A model generated the notes under the pieces. The model had not been told where the DNA came from. It searched no databases and was given only the letters and a program-made list of their open reading frames with translations. DNA of 52,575 nt from Planctomycetota bacterium. GTDB lineage: Bacteria > Planctomycetota > Phycisphaerae > Phycisphaerales > SM1A02. The position numbers and the translations under genes are program-made. The stretch is taken from positions 1 to 52,575 of the forward strand of contig JAFMML010000016.1 in the NCBI GenBank assembly GCA_017859745.1. The letters run 5' to 3'. Below, piece by piece: positions 25,960 through 35,000 of the stretch (the stretch's first letter is position 1; each line of letters starts with the position of its first letter).

Positions 25960-27210
25960 TCAGGCCAGTGACGGCGGCCCCTCGAAGCAGAGCACGCTTG
26001 CGGCGAGGGTGTCGATCTCGGCACGGCCGCCCAGCTGAACGAACTCGCCCGCCGTGCGGATGCCGACCCCGCACGGTCCACCGAACTCGAGAGGACGCGG
26101 CCGGGACGCCTCGTCGCGGTCGTCGATCGTCGCTGCCGAAGATTCGAACGCCCGTGCCGTCGAGACCGCCGAGACGGCGGCGGGTGCCGTCTGGAGATCC
26201 ATGCCTCGTTCGAGGAGCCGGGTGCGGAAGGTCTCGGCCGCCCATTCGGGATCGCGCATGAAGAACCGGACGGTGCGACCGGGACGGATCGGCTCGGCAA
26301 GTCGGAGGGCCGGCGGGGAGTCGCGATTCGATGCACCCGAAGGCCGAACGAAACCGGTCAGGGGCCGCAGGCGACAGGTCGGTTCGCGGCCGTCGGGTCG
26401 GTGTTCGTCGATGGCGATCCCGATGGCAAGACCGCCCATCGGCGCATCACCCTCGAGCGACTCGAGATCGCCAGAAGCTTCCAGAACCTCTCGCAGGACT
26501 TCGATGGCTGGACGTCCCCCGAGGCCGAGCAGTCGAGCCCCGTCGGACGCGGTGACGATCACCGAGGGCCCCACGGGCCGGGCTCCCGGCGCCGAGATCG
26601 GCGCTGCGCGGGCGTTCCGAAGCGCCAGTCCGGCCGCGCCCTCGGCCGAGACTTCGGCGCGCTCGTGCCGTCGAGCGGTGATGAGCAGGTTGCCTCCGGC
26701 CTGACTCGAGCCCGACAACACCCCGCCGTGAACCAGACCGGTTCCTCCGATCGCCGCGAGTCCCGGTGGATCGCTCGAGAACGGGTCGGCCCAGAGCAGG
26801 GTGAGCACCTCCGATGGGGGCTCCTCGCCTCGTTGCAGACCTCCACTCAGGAGGAACGCTCGGCGTCGCTCGTCCCATGTCGCGGGTGGCCCATCGTCGG
26901 GGGCGATGCGAACCGCCGAAGCCTCCAGGCCGGGCTCGTCGAGGAGGAGTGCGGCCATGGCGGGGACCCCCTCGTACAGGCGGCCTTCACCGATGACCCC
27001 GACGGCGGTGATCGCCACGGCGGCCTCGGGGCGGAGGGTGGCCCGGAGAAGATCGAAGGCCTCGGGCAGGGCCGCCCGGTGGTGAAACGAGGCCACCAGC
27101 AGCAACGCGGCGGGGGCGTGGGGGCCCACGGACCGCTCCAGTCGCTCCGCGAGTTCGTGGGCGGCGGTCCGGGTGTCGCGCAGGGTGCTGGTGGCGGGGC
27201 GACTCGGCAT
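25960..27210 (-). CDS. FIST N/C-domain sensory protein
   Basis: This 416-residue cytoplasmic protein looks like a FIST (F-box and intracellular signal transduction) protein: an N-terminal domain with TLRPEAAVAITAVGVIGEGR and an IGGTGLVHGGVLSGSSQAGG segment, and a C-terminal domain with PALRLAEPIRPGRTVRFFMRDPE and the closing GPCGVGIRTAGEFVQLGGRAEID, close to the family's FSCxGRG-type region. FIST proteins bind small ligands, probably amino acids, and often act with histidine kinases or diguanylate cyclases. None is adjacent here. The ATG at 27210 gives a full-length domain. Immediately upstream lie three perfect 11-bp repeats between this gene and the rpsT promoter. Confidence 0.8.
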   Translation of the reverse strand: MPSRPATSTLRDTRTAAHELAERLERSVGPHAPAALLLVASFHHRAALPEAFDLLRATLRPEAAVAITAVGVIGEGRLYEGVPAMAALLLDEPGLEASAVRIAPDDGPPATWDERRRAFLLSGGLQRGEEPPSEVLTLLWADPFSSDPPGLAAIGGTGLVHGGVLSGSSQAGGNLLITARRHERAEVSAEGAAGLALRNARAAPISAPGARPVGPSVIVTASDGARLLGLGGRPAIEVLREVLEASGDLESLEGDAPMGGLAIGIAIDEHRPDGREPTCRLRPLTGFVRPSGASNRDSPPALRLAEPIRPGRTVRFFMRDPEWAAETFRTRLLERGMDLQTAPAAVSAVSTARAFESSAATIDDRDEASRPRPLEFGGPCGVGIRTAGEFVQLGGRAEIDTLAASVLCFEGPPSLA

Positions 27211-27229
27211 GGGGATCTCGAGGGCGTCC

Positions 27230-27262
27230 AGTTCGACCGGAGTTCGACCGGAGTTCGACCGG
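27230..27262. repeat. Three perfect 11-bp tandem repeats (operator-like)
   Basis: AGTTCGACCGG is repeated three times without interruption, one unit per helical turn. The array is 20-52 nt upstream of the FIST start and ends 25 nt before the rpsT -35 box. Because 11 is not a multiple of 3, it is unlikely to be coding. Iterated protein-binding sites are a reasonable guess. Confidence 0.6.
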
Positions 27263-27287
27263 AGAGGGAATCTCGGGCCGGGAGGGG

Positions 27288-27315
27288 TTGCAATCCGCCG
27301 CGGGACCCTCATAAT
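27288..27315 (+). promoter_or_regulatory. Promoter of rpsT
   Basis: TTGCAA (27288-27293) and CATAAT (27310-27315) are 16 nt apart, the closest match to a sigma-70 promoter seen in the window. Initiation near 27322 implies a 5' leader of about 144 nt before the rpsT GTG. Confidence 0.65.
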
Positions 27316-27361
27316 CCCCGATTCGCCGTTTGGAAGGAAGGACCGCCGGGACAGGCGACCC

Positions 27362-27441
27362 TTCGACCTTCGTCGAACCGTTCCGAGAGACCTTCCTCGC
27401 CCGAGACCCATCGAGCCTCGCTCGAGACCCATCGAGTCTCG
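27362..27441 (+). repeat. rpsT leader: hairpin plus 21-nt direct repeat
   Basis: Within the long rpsT leader, TTCGAC-CTTC-GTCGAA (27362-27377) forms a 6-bp tetraloop hairpin. A 19-nt unit starting CGAGACCCATCGAG occurs at 27402-27420 and again at 27423-27441 with a single C/T difference. Such structure could serve autoregulation of S20, but that is inference. Confidence 0.45.
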
Positions 27442-27465
27442 CCTTCGCGTCTGGAGCCCTACGCC

Positions 27466-27747
27466 GTGCCGAACACCGAATCCGCTCGCAAGCGTGTCCG
27501 TCAGAGCGCCCGACGTCAAGCGCTCAACAGTTGGCGCAAGCGCAAGGTGAAGGCGAGCGTCAAGTCCTTCCTTTCGGCCATCCAGGAGCGGAACGTCGCG
27601 GGCGCCGAAGAGGAGTTCCGCAAGGTGGTGTCGGTGCTCGATCGGGTCTCCTCGACCAGCACGATGCATCGCAACACCGCGGCGCGTCGGAAGAGTCGTC
27701 TCGCCCAGCGCCTGAATGCGCTGCGGGCCGAGCACGCGGGCGGCTGA
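27466..27747 (+). CDS. rpsT: 30S ribosomal protein S20 (bS20)
   Basis: This 93-residue very basic, all-helical protein has the hallmarks of bS20: PNTESARKRVRQSARRQALN at the start, WRKRKVKASVKSFLSAI, and the C-terminal TMHRNTAARRKSRLAQRLNAL. It binds 16S rRNA early in assembly of the small subunit body. The start is GTG at 27466, 9 nt after a GGAG site. The only ATGs in frame lie far upstream or inside the conserved part. E. coli rpsT also uses a non-ATG start (UUG) tied to autogenous control, so the GTG and long leader here may have similar meaning. Confidence 0.96.
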   Translation: MPNTESARKRVRQSARRQALNSWRKRKVKASVKSFLSAIQERNVAGAEEEFRKVVSVLDRVSSTSTMHRNTAARRKSRLAQRLNALRAEHAGG

Positions 27748-27793
27748 GGCCGACCAACTCCCGCCCGACGTGGGCATGCCGCGGGAGGCTCGC

Positions 27794-28621
27794 ATGGGCG
27801 GACCGGCGGAAAGCGCCCGGGGACGCCGTGCCGCAAGGCCGTCGCCTCGTACGCACCACGAAACGGACCATGAGGACCGAGGGGGCGTCGTTCGGCGCGC
27901 CCTTGCAGACTACCTCTCGGAATCGCAGCGCCCGATCGTGGTGCTGGTCTTCCTGTTGCCGGCCATCGCGTTCTACGAGATCAGGCTCGCGATGCTTGCG
28001 CTCGGTGGGGAGCCGCTGCTGGTCAACAAGGCGCAGCACGGGGTCCTGCGCTTTCTCGAGGCGATCGGACTCGGGCAGGCGGGGGTGCTTGGCATGGCGC
28101 TCCCTGGGCTCGTGCTGGTCGTGCTGCTCCTGATCTGGCAGGGCCTTGCCGGTGGACCTTGGCGGACGAGGCCACCGGTGCTGCTGGGCATGTTCGCCGA
28201 AAGCGTCCTGATGGCCCTGCCGCTTCTGGCGATCTCGCGGTTCGCGGCGGCGCCGCCGCTGGCGGCGGTGGGGCCGTGGTCGGATCTGGGCATCTCGGGT
28301 GCCTTGGCGATCAGTCTGGGAGCCGGTCTCTACGAGGAACTGGTCTTCCGCCTGCTGCTGCTCGCGGTCCTCCACACGGTGCTGGTGGACATGTTGCGCA
28401 TCGGCGAGGCGATCGGGGCGATCACCTCCATTGTGATCGCAGCCATCGCATTCACCTTGTATCACCCGCTCGCCGCCGACGACGGAAGCGTGGAGGTGTT
28501 CCGGGTGGCCTTCTACCTCGTCGCAGGCGTGTGGCTCGGCATCCTGATGCTGAAACGCGGGTTCGGGATCGCCGTCGGCGCACACGCCACCTACGACATC
28601 GCGACGCTGCTGGTCGCCTGA
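27794..28621 (+). CDS. CPBP-family intramembrane metalloprotease (CAAX protease-like)
   Basis: This 275-residue polytopic membrane protein has about seven to eight hydrophobic helices after a charged 40-residue N-terminus. The CPBP (Abi/Rce1) motifs are in place: the EExxxR box in LYEELVFRLLLLAVL, FTLYHPLA with the first His, and GAHATYD with the second His/Asp group near the C-terminus. These residues form the intramembrane glutamate protease site in Rce1 relatives. The substrate is unknown, since bacteria generally lack prenylated CAAX proteins. The ATG at 27794 follows a GGGAGG site by 5 nt and is preferred over ATG 27776. The gene is 46 nt after rpsT and probably partly co-transcribed with it. 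Confidence 0.88.
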   Translation: MGGPAESARGRRAARPSPRTHHETDHEDRGGVVRRALADYLSESQRPIVVLVFLLPAIAFYEIRLAMLALGGEPLLVNKAQHGVLRFLEAIGLGQAGVLGMALPGLVLVVLLLIWQGLAGGPWRTRPPVLLGMFAESVLMALPLLAISRFAAAPPLAAVGPWSDLGISGALAISLGAGLYEELVFRLLLLAVLHTVLVDMLRIGEAIGAITSIVIAAIAFTLYHPLAADDGSVEVFRVAFYLVAGVWLGILMLKRGFGIAVGAHATYDIATLLVA

Positions 28622-28824
28622 GGCCGCGCCTCGATCCAGCAGGGGCCGGCAAGGTCCGGTTAACCCGCTGCAAGCGCGGCCGCCGCCCTCCCAAGCACGA
28701 TAGGTCCGACGATCGGAACCGCGCGAGCTCGAGTACGGGCCGTTCGGGTCGCCGGGAGCTCGCAGGGTTCCCACGTTCGTTGGGTGAAGGCCGTCGCCCA
28801 AGCGGCTTCGGCAGGAGGCATCGC

Positions 28825-29733
28825 ATGCACACCGGCACCCGAACCGAACTCGATCTCTCGCGGACCCGCGTGGGGGCTCGAGAACCGCTGCCGCGGGAGA
28901 TCCACGGCCATCGCGTCCTCGCGTCGCTTGGAAGCGGCGCCGCCAGCCGCCTCTATGCGGCATGCGATCCCGCGACGCGTCAGATCCACACGCTGAAGCA
29001 TGTGGTCAGGCGCCCCGGTCGCGAACGCGAGGACCAGCGATATCTCGACCAGGCCGAGAACGAGTTCGCGATCGCATCGAAGCTCGATCACCCTTCGATC
29101 CGCGGCGTGCGCCGGATCGTGCGGATCCGCCCACGCCTCCGGGTCGCGGAGATCGTGCTGCTGCTCGACTTCGTCGACGGCACGCCGCTCGATCGGATCG
29201 GTCCGCTCGATCGAGCGGTGATGCTTCGGCACGTCGCCGCCGCGGCCGATGCGGTCGCGCATCTGCATGAGCGGGGATTCGCCCACGCGGACCTGAAGCC
29301 GGGCAATCTGATCCTCGACGAGCGCGGGCGGATCGTGGTCATCGACTTCGGACAGGCGTGCCCGATCGGCACCAGCAAGCCGCGGGTACAGGGAACCCCC
29401 GGCTTCATGCCGCCGGAGCAGCGTCGCCTGGAGGCGGTCACGGCGGCGAGCGATCTGTTCGCCCTCGGAGCCACCTTGCTGCGTCTGCTGCTCGATGGGG
29501 ACGGGGCCGGCGAGGCGTCGAGCAGTTCGAGTTCGGCAGGTTCCGGCGGGGCCGGCGGAGGCCGACTCGCGACCCTGGTGAAGACGCCGTCGATGGCGGC
29601 GGAAGCGGTGCGCGAACTCGGCGGTGGTCGACGGCTCGCCGACATGGTCGAGAGCCTGCTGCAGTCGGATCCTCGACGTCGGTACGCGGATGCGGCGGGT
29701 CTCGCGATCCGCCTTCGGGACCTCGCGGCCTAG
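28825..29733 (+). CDS. Soluble serine/threonine protein kinase
   Basis: This 302-residue Hanks-type kinase has no transmembrane or extracellular sensor. Motifs: the Gly-rich loop LGSGAASRLYAA (about 35), Lys58 in HTLKHV as the probable beta-3 lysine, a catalytic loop HADLKPGN with Asp156, Lys158 and Asn161 (HAD instead of HRD), DFG at 174-176, and a PPEQ in place of APE. Missing the Arg of HRD means activation-loop phosphorylation is probably not required. A Ser/Gly-rich insertion (about 232-247) interrupts the C-lobe. An AGGAGG site precedes the ATG by 6 nt. It lies between the CPBP protease and kdsC; targets are unknown. Confidence 0.9.
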   Translation: MHTGTRTELDLSRTRVGAREPLPREIHGHRVLASLGSGAASRLYAACDPATRQIHTLKHVVRRPGREREDQRYLDQAENEFAIASKLDHPSIRGVRRIVRIRPRLRVAEIVLLLDFVDGTPLDRIGPLDRAVMLRHVAAAADAVAHLHERGFAHADLKPGNLILDERGRIVVIDFGQACPIGTSKPRVQGTPGFMPPEQRRLEAVTAASDLFALGATLLRLLLDGDGAGEASSSSSSAGSGGAGGGRLATLVKTPSMAAEAVRELGGGRRLADMVESLLQSDPRRRYADAAGLAIRLRDLAA

Positions 29734-29784
29734 TCGAGGCCTTCGGCGACCGATCTCGACGCTCGATGATCGCCGTCCAACTCG

Positions 29785-29790
29785 TACACT
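29785..29790 (+). promoter_or_regulatory. TACACT -10-like box for kdsC
   Basis: TACACT sits 32 nt before the kdsC ATG within the sequence CTCGTACACTCCG. The identical 13-mer occurs on the minus strand upstream of the MmgE/PrpD gene, which strengthens the reading as a promoter element. Confidence 0.4.
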
Positions 29791-29822
29791 CCGTCGAAGT
29801 TCGTCGGAGCCTCGCGAGTTCG

Positions 29823-30368
29823 ATGTCAGCCCATTCTCCCGCACAATCCAAGAGCGATCCCTTCGAGGCGGCCCGGCGCATCCGACTGATCTGTCTCGAT
29901 GTCGACGGCGTTCTGACCGACGGCGGACTCTGGATCGACGATCGCGGCCGCGAGTTCAAGAGGTTCGACGTCCGCGACGGTCTTGGCATCCGCCGGTGGA
30001 TCGAGGCGGGCGGCGAGATCGCCGCGGTGACCGGCCGACCGGGCGCCGCGGTGCGGCATCGCCTTCGGGAACTTGGGGTGGATCGCCTCGCGACCTCCTC
30101 CGGAGACAAGGTTCCGGCCGTCGAGGCGGTGCTGGCCGAACTCGGTCTCGAGTGGTCGCAGGTCGCCATGATCGGCGACGACGTTCCGGATCTCCCGGTG
30201 TTCGCCCGATGCGGCCTTTCGATCGCGGTGGCGGATGCCACGCCGCCGGTTCTGGCCGCCGCGACGTGGACCACGACCCGTCCGGGTGGTCGTGGCGCCG
30301 TTCGGGAGGCGATCGAACGTCTGCTGGAGGCCCAGCATCGGCGACCCGGTCCCACCGAAGCGGGCTGA
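29823..30368 (+). CDS. kdsC: 3-deoxy-D-manno-octulosonate 8-phosphate phosphatase (KdsC-type HAD)
   Basis: This 181-residue HAD-family phosphatase of the small C0 type has no cap domain. The nucleophile motif is CLDVDGVLTDGGLW, motif II is TGRPG, motif III Lys lies in SSGDKVPAVEAVL, and motif IV is MIGDDVPDLPVF. FDVRDGLGIRRWIEAG is characteristic of KdsC/YrbI. The enzyme removes phosphate from KDO-8-phosphate in the pathway started by kdsD at 16642. N-acylneuraminate-9-phosphatase-type relatives share the fold, but kdsD in the window favours KDO. hpnH follows 115 nt downstream on the same strand. Confidence 0.9.
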   Translation: MSAHSPAQSKSDPFEAARRIRLICLDVDGVLTDGGLWIDDRGREFKRFDVRDGLGIRRWIEAGGEIAAVTGRPGAAVRHRLRELGVDRLATSSGDKVPAVEAVLAELGLEWSQVAMIGDDVPDLPVFARCGLSIAVADATPPVLAAATWTTTRPGGRGAVREAIERLLEAQHRRPGPTEAG

Positions 30369-30395
30369 CGATCGCCCTGGTGGCGATGCCTCGGG

Positions 30396-30401
30396 TACCC
30401 T
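30396..30401 (+). promoter_or_regulatory. TACCCT -10-like box upstream of hpnH
   Basis: TACCCT, identical to the box in front of scpA, is found 82 nt before the hpnH ATG in the gap after kdsC. No -35 match is evident. Confidence 0.25.
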
Positions 30402-30483
30402 TGCGCTTCGAGGCCGCGGTGTTCCGGTTGGGAGACTGCGGTGCGCCACCTCGACCAATCTCGACTGGAGCGTCTCTTCGATC

Positions 30484-31626
30484 ATGGGTGTACCCGTCGC
30501 ACAGATGTGGACCGTCGCGAGCTATGTGCTGTCCCAGAAGCTTCGCGGCCGGAAGCGATATCCACTGGTCCTCATGCTGGAGCCGCTCTTCCGCTGCAAT
30601 CTCGCCTGCGCCGGATGCGGCAAGATCCAGTATCCCCCGCACATCCTCAAGCGGCAGGTGAGCCTCGAGGACTGCCTGAAGGCCGTCGACGAGTGCGGAG
30701 CGCCGATGGTGTCGATCCCCGGGGGTGAGCCGCTGCTGCACCCGCAGATCCGCGAGCTCGTCGACGAACTGGTCAAGCGAGGCAAGTACATCTACCTCTG
30801 CACCAACGCGATTCTGCTGAAGGAGAAGCTCGAGGCGGGGTGGTTCACGCCCAGTCGCCACCTGACGTTCTCCGTCCACATGGACGGGCAGGAGGAGCAC
30901 CACGACTTCGCGGTCGCGCGGGAAGGGACCTACCAGAAGGCGATCGCCGGAATCCGGCTCGCGGTCGAGCGGGGCTTCCGGGTCACCACGAACACCACCC
31001 TGTTCGAGAGTTGCGACCCCAACTCGGTGCGGGCGTTCTTCGACGAGATGATGGAGGTCGGCGTCGAGGGCATGATGGTCAGTCCCGGATACGCCTACGA
31101 GAAGGCTCCCGACCAGAAGAGCTTCCTCAAGCGGCAGAAGACGCACGAGCTCTTCGAGATGATCCTCTCCAACCGCAAGGACGGGAAGCGTTCGTGGCGG
31201 TTCAACCAGTCGCCGCTCTTTCTCGAGTTCCTCATGGGCAAGCGCGACTACGAGTGCACGCCCTGGGGCAACCCCACCTACAACATGTTCGGTTGGCAGA
31301 AGCCCTGCTACCTGCTGCACGAGGGCTACGTCGAGACCTTCGACGAACTGCTGAACGACACCGCCTGGCAGAACTACGGCCGGGCCTCGGGCAATCCGAA
31401 GTGCCAGAACTGCATGGTGCACTGCGGCTACGAGCCGACCGCGGTCGACCACACCTTCAGTTCGTTCGGTGGGCTGTGGGGCACCATCAAGGCGATGGTC
31501 TTCAACACCTATGCGAATCCGGGCGCGAGGAGGCGTCTCGCAGAAGAGGCCAAGCGACCGCACGGCCCACTCGCCCAACTGGTCCAGCTGGGCATCGCCG
31601 ACGAAGCGAAGAGCGGCGTGGCGTAG
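30484..31626 (+). CDS. hpnH: Adenosyl-hopene transferase HpnH (radical SAM)
   Basis: This 380-residue radical SAM enzyme attaches the adenosyl group to diploptene, the first step in making C35 extended hopanoids. The [4Fe-4S] site is RCNLACAGCGK with Cys38, 42 and 45 (C-x3-C-x2-C). The N-terminus GVPVAQMWTVASYVLSQKL and PLVLMLEPLFRCNLAC are nearly invariant in HpnH. The C-terminal SPASM-like region (KCQNCMVHCGYEPTAV) supplies further Cys. No other hopanoid gene is in the window. The last ~290 bp are repeated in damaged form just downstream (31701-31994). Neighbouring kdsC suggests a loose envelope-lipid cluster. Confidence 0.97.
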   Translation: MGVPVAQMWTVASYVLSQKLRGRKRYPLVLMLEPLFRCNLACAGCGKIQYPPHILKRQVSLEDCLKAVDECGAPMVSIPGGEPLLHPQIRELVDELVKRGKYIYLCTNAILLKEKLEAGWFTPSRHLTFSVHMDGQEEHHDFAVAREGTYQKAIAGIRLAVERGFRVTTNTTLFESCDPNSVRAFFDEMMEVGVEGMMVSPGYAYEKAPDQKSFLKRQKTHELFEMILSNRKDGKRSWRFNQSPLFLEFLMGKRDYECTPWGNPTYNMFGWQKPCYLLHEGYVETFDELLNDTAWQNYGRASGNPKCQNCMVHCGYEPTAVDHTFSSFGGLWGTIKAMVFNTYANPGARRRLAEEAKRPHGPLAQLVQLGIADEAKSGVA

Positions 31627-31700
31627 GCGAGGCACTCCGCCGCTGGATGGTGGGGGAGACCGTCCCCGCAGCCCGGCGTCGAGGCCGACCTTCAGAGCGA

Positions 31701-31994
31701 CGTTCAGACCTCGGACGAGTTGCGGAACGACACCACCTGGCGGAGCTGCGGCCGGGCGTCGGGCAGTCCGAAGTGCCGGGAACTGCGACGGTCCACTGCG
31801 GCGACCAGCCGACCGCGGTCGCCCACACCTTCGGTTCGTTCGGTGGGTTGTGGGGCACCATCAAGGCGATGGTCTTCAGCGCCTGTGCGAATCCGGGCGC
31901 CAGGAGGCGTCTCGCAGAAGACGCCAAGCGACCGCACGGTCCACTCGCCCGACTTGTCCAGCTGGGCATCGCCGACGAGGGGAACGGCGTTCCG
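31701..31994 (+). pseudogene. Decayed tandem copy of the hpnH 3' end
   Basis: This segment aligns with hpnH 31329-31620 at an estimated 85-90% nucleotide identity, 372 nt further on before a 2-nt insertion and 374 nt after it. It encodes remnants such as GRASGSPKC and then, in another frame, SFGGLWGTIKAMVF and ANPGARRRLAEDAKRPHGP. The frameshift near 31778-31794, the lack of a start codon and changes at all codon positions (Asn to Ser, Tyr to Cys) mark it as non-functional. Upstream (31627-31700) and downstream (31995-32063) I see no further homology. It separates the convergent hpnH and smc genes. Confidence 0.85.
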
Positions 31995-32063
31995 GGGCCG
32001 CACGCATGCATGTGCCGGTCATGCGGCCGTCGCGCAGGCGTCAGGCGGACGGTGGGCGCGCGA

Positions 32064-35000
32064 TCAGGACGAAGAGCGGTCGCCGTCGTCGGCCGTGTTC
32101 GACCAGGCGTCGGCAAGCCCTCGGCTGGCCGGTGGTCGGGCGGGTGTCGCCGCCTCCGTCGGGACCTCGCCGGCGAAGGTCTCGACGAGCGGCGGGGCAT
32201 CCTCGCGAGCCGCTCGTTCGACCGCGGCCTGGGCGATCGAGCCATCCCCGCGGACCTCTTCGAGGCGAACGGCGACCCGTCGGGACACGCCGCGCTGCGG
32301 CATGGTCACGCCGTAGAGCCGGTCGCAGTGGCTCATGGTTCGCTTGTGGTGGGTGATGACGATGAAATGGCTGCGGTCGAGGAACGGGCGGATCGCCTGG
32401 CAGAATCGCTCGACGTTGGCCTCGTCGAGCGCGGCGTCGACCTCGTCGAGGATGCAGAACGGCGCCGGACGGCTTCTGAAGATCGACATCAGCAGCGCCA
32501 CCGCGGTCATCGCCTTCTCGCCGCCGGAGAGCTGGTCGAGCACCCGGGGCTCCTTGCCCGGGGGCTTCGCGCGGATCTCGATGCCGGACTCCAGCCAGTC
32601 GATGTGGCCCTGCTCGTCGGGCACGAGGGCCAGTTCGGCACTGCCGCCGCCGAAGAGCTTGCGGAACATGCCGTCGGTGCCGGCGAAGTGCTCGCGAACC
32701 CGGTTGAAGGTGCGCTCGAAGCGTGACCGACTCACCTCGTCGAGGCGCTCGATCAGCTCCTCGAGACGGCCGCGGGCCTCGTCGATGTCCTCGACCTGCT
32801 TGCGAAGATCGTCGTGGCGGCCTTCGAGTTCGGAGAGTTCGGCGATGGCGTCCCGGTTGACGTTTCCGAGCGTGGCGATCTCCCTGCGAAGGGTCTCCGC
32901 CTCCTCGCGGGCGCTCTCGAGGTCGACCGCGGTGCCTCCGGCGAGATCGCGATCCTCCCGGTACGGGCGGTACGCCTGGGCGACGTCGAGTTCGAGTTCC
33001 TCGAGCGACTGCTCCTCGAGGGTCTCGCGACGGACCTCGAGCTCGCGACGGCTCATCTCGATCGCGTGGTGGTTCCGCTCGACCTGACTGGCCCGTTCGC
33101 GGACACCGTCGAGTCGCTCCGTCACCTCGCGGGCGGCGGCTTCGGCCTCTTCCGCCGCCCTGTTCGCGGCCTCGACCTCGGCGACGAGGGTCTCCGCCTC
33201 GGCGTCGGCCCGCCCCGCGGCCTCGACCGCCTCGGCGATGGTCTCCCGGTGACGCTCTCGTTGATCGGCACGACGCTGCAACTGATCGCGGAGGACCGCG
33301 TCCTGGCGTCGCGCCTCCTCGATCTCCTGTTCGAGGTCCCATCGCCGCCGTCGGGACGACTCCGCCTCGGAGGACCTGGTGGCGAGCGATTCACGCGCGT
33401 CGTTGAGCCGTTCGGTGATCTCGTCCAGGTGTGCGCGGTCGCGGCTCGTGGTGTCGCGGGCAGTCTCGACCTCCGTCTGCAGGTCTTCCGCGAGCCCGGC
33501 GAGCGAGTCCTGCTGCTCGGCGAGGCGATCCCGCTCGGTGTTGGCGGCGGCGAACCGCTCCTGGAGTTCGGTGCGTTGTTCGGCGAGGCGAGCGGCCTCC
33601 TGTTCGAGCCGCTCGGTCGCGGCGGCGGCTCGCTCGGCGACGACCTGATGTTCGACGGCGCGACGCCCCGAGTCCTCGATCCTGGTCGAGCAGGCCTCGG
33701 CTTCGCCGCGATTGCCCTCGAGCGCCGTGGCGAGGGTGCCCTCGCTGGTCGAGAGGCCGGCGATTTCCGCCTCGATCTCGGAGAGTTCGCGGGCAAGTTC
33801 GACGGCCTCGGCCCGTCGCTCCATCCAACCGTGGTTGCCGCGACGCCGTCCGGCGCCCGCCGCGGCGTGGGCGATGCGGATGGTCCCCTCTCGGGAGACC
33901 ACCGATCCGTCGCGGGCCACGACACGGGCACCCTCGAGAGGACCGCCCCGCGAAGTCCATCGCAACGCATGTTCCAGGGTGGGTGCTGCGAACACGTCGT
34001 CGAGGAGGCGATCGGCGAGCCAGGCGAGGTGCGCGGGGACCCGGACCAGCGTGCGGATCGCCACCGCCTCGCGAGGGAGGGGCCGTGATCGCGCCGGCCT
34101 CGGATCGGCGGCGTCGAAGGGGAGGAACGAGACGCCACCGCCGGCCTCGGTGACCGTCGAGACTCCGGCGGCCACATCGCCGCGCCGATCGGTGGCGAAG
34201 CATTGAAGGTCCGAGCCGAGCGCCGCCTCGACGAGTGCCGCGTCGACCCGCTCGGTCTCGAGCAGATCTCCGACGAGGCCGATCACCCACGGGAATCGGT
34301 CAGGGTGGGAGATGACCGTGCGAACCGCATCGTCGAGCCCTTCGCCGGACTGACGCCACTCCTCGAGCAGACGCCGACGCGAGACCACCGAGGTCCGGCG
34401 ATCTCTCAGGCGATCGAGCTGCTCGACGAGGGCGCCCCGTCGTTCATCGATCTCGGCGGCCCGCCGACCGATCTCGGCGAGTTCGGCCCGGGCTTCGTCG
34501 CGCCCCCGTTCCGCCTCGCTCTGGGCGGCGGCGGCCTCGTCGCGTCGAGTTCGCTCCTCCGCGAGCGACCGCTCCAGCGGCGCCTCGCGATGGTCGAGAT
34601 CCTCCCGGAGCCGCACCAGCGACTCCACGCGTTCGACGGCGCCTGCATGACGGGCTGCAAGCTGCGATCGCTCGCTCCCCAGCCGGGACAGCGACTCCTG
34701 GGACCGCTCGAGCTTCGCCTGGCTCTCCACAAGGGCAGATGCGCCTTCGGCGCGGTCGCTGCCGAGGCGCTCGACCTCGCGGCGGGCCTCGGCCTCGGCT
34801 TCCGCCGCCGCGGCGAGCGTCTCGCCCGCGTCGACGAGCCGCGTCTCGAGCGTCGCGAGGCGACGTGCATCCTCTTCGAGGCGATGGCGATCCTCCGCCT
34901 CGCGAGCATCGATCTCCTCGAGGTTTCGCTCGGTGATCTCCGCACGCTGGCGATGCTCCCTTGCGGCGCCGAGGAGTTCGAGGCGCTTCTGGCCGAGGCG

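Noticed and set aside
31329-31994. Diversity-generating retroelement (template/variable repeat pair) suggested by many A-to-G differences between hpnH and its partial copy
   Set aside because: Only about four in ten differences fall on adenines of hpnH, changes at C, G and T are also common, there are indels, and no reverse transcriptase gene is in the window. Duplication with GC-biased decay explains it better.
31720-32316. Plus-strand frame over the hpnH copy as an independent gene
   Set aside because: It translates the hpnH-like DNA in the wrong frame for most of its length, has no ribosome site and runs antisense into the end of smc.
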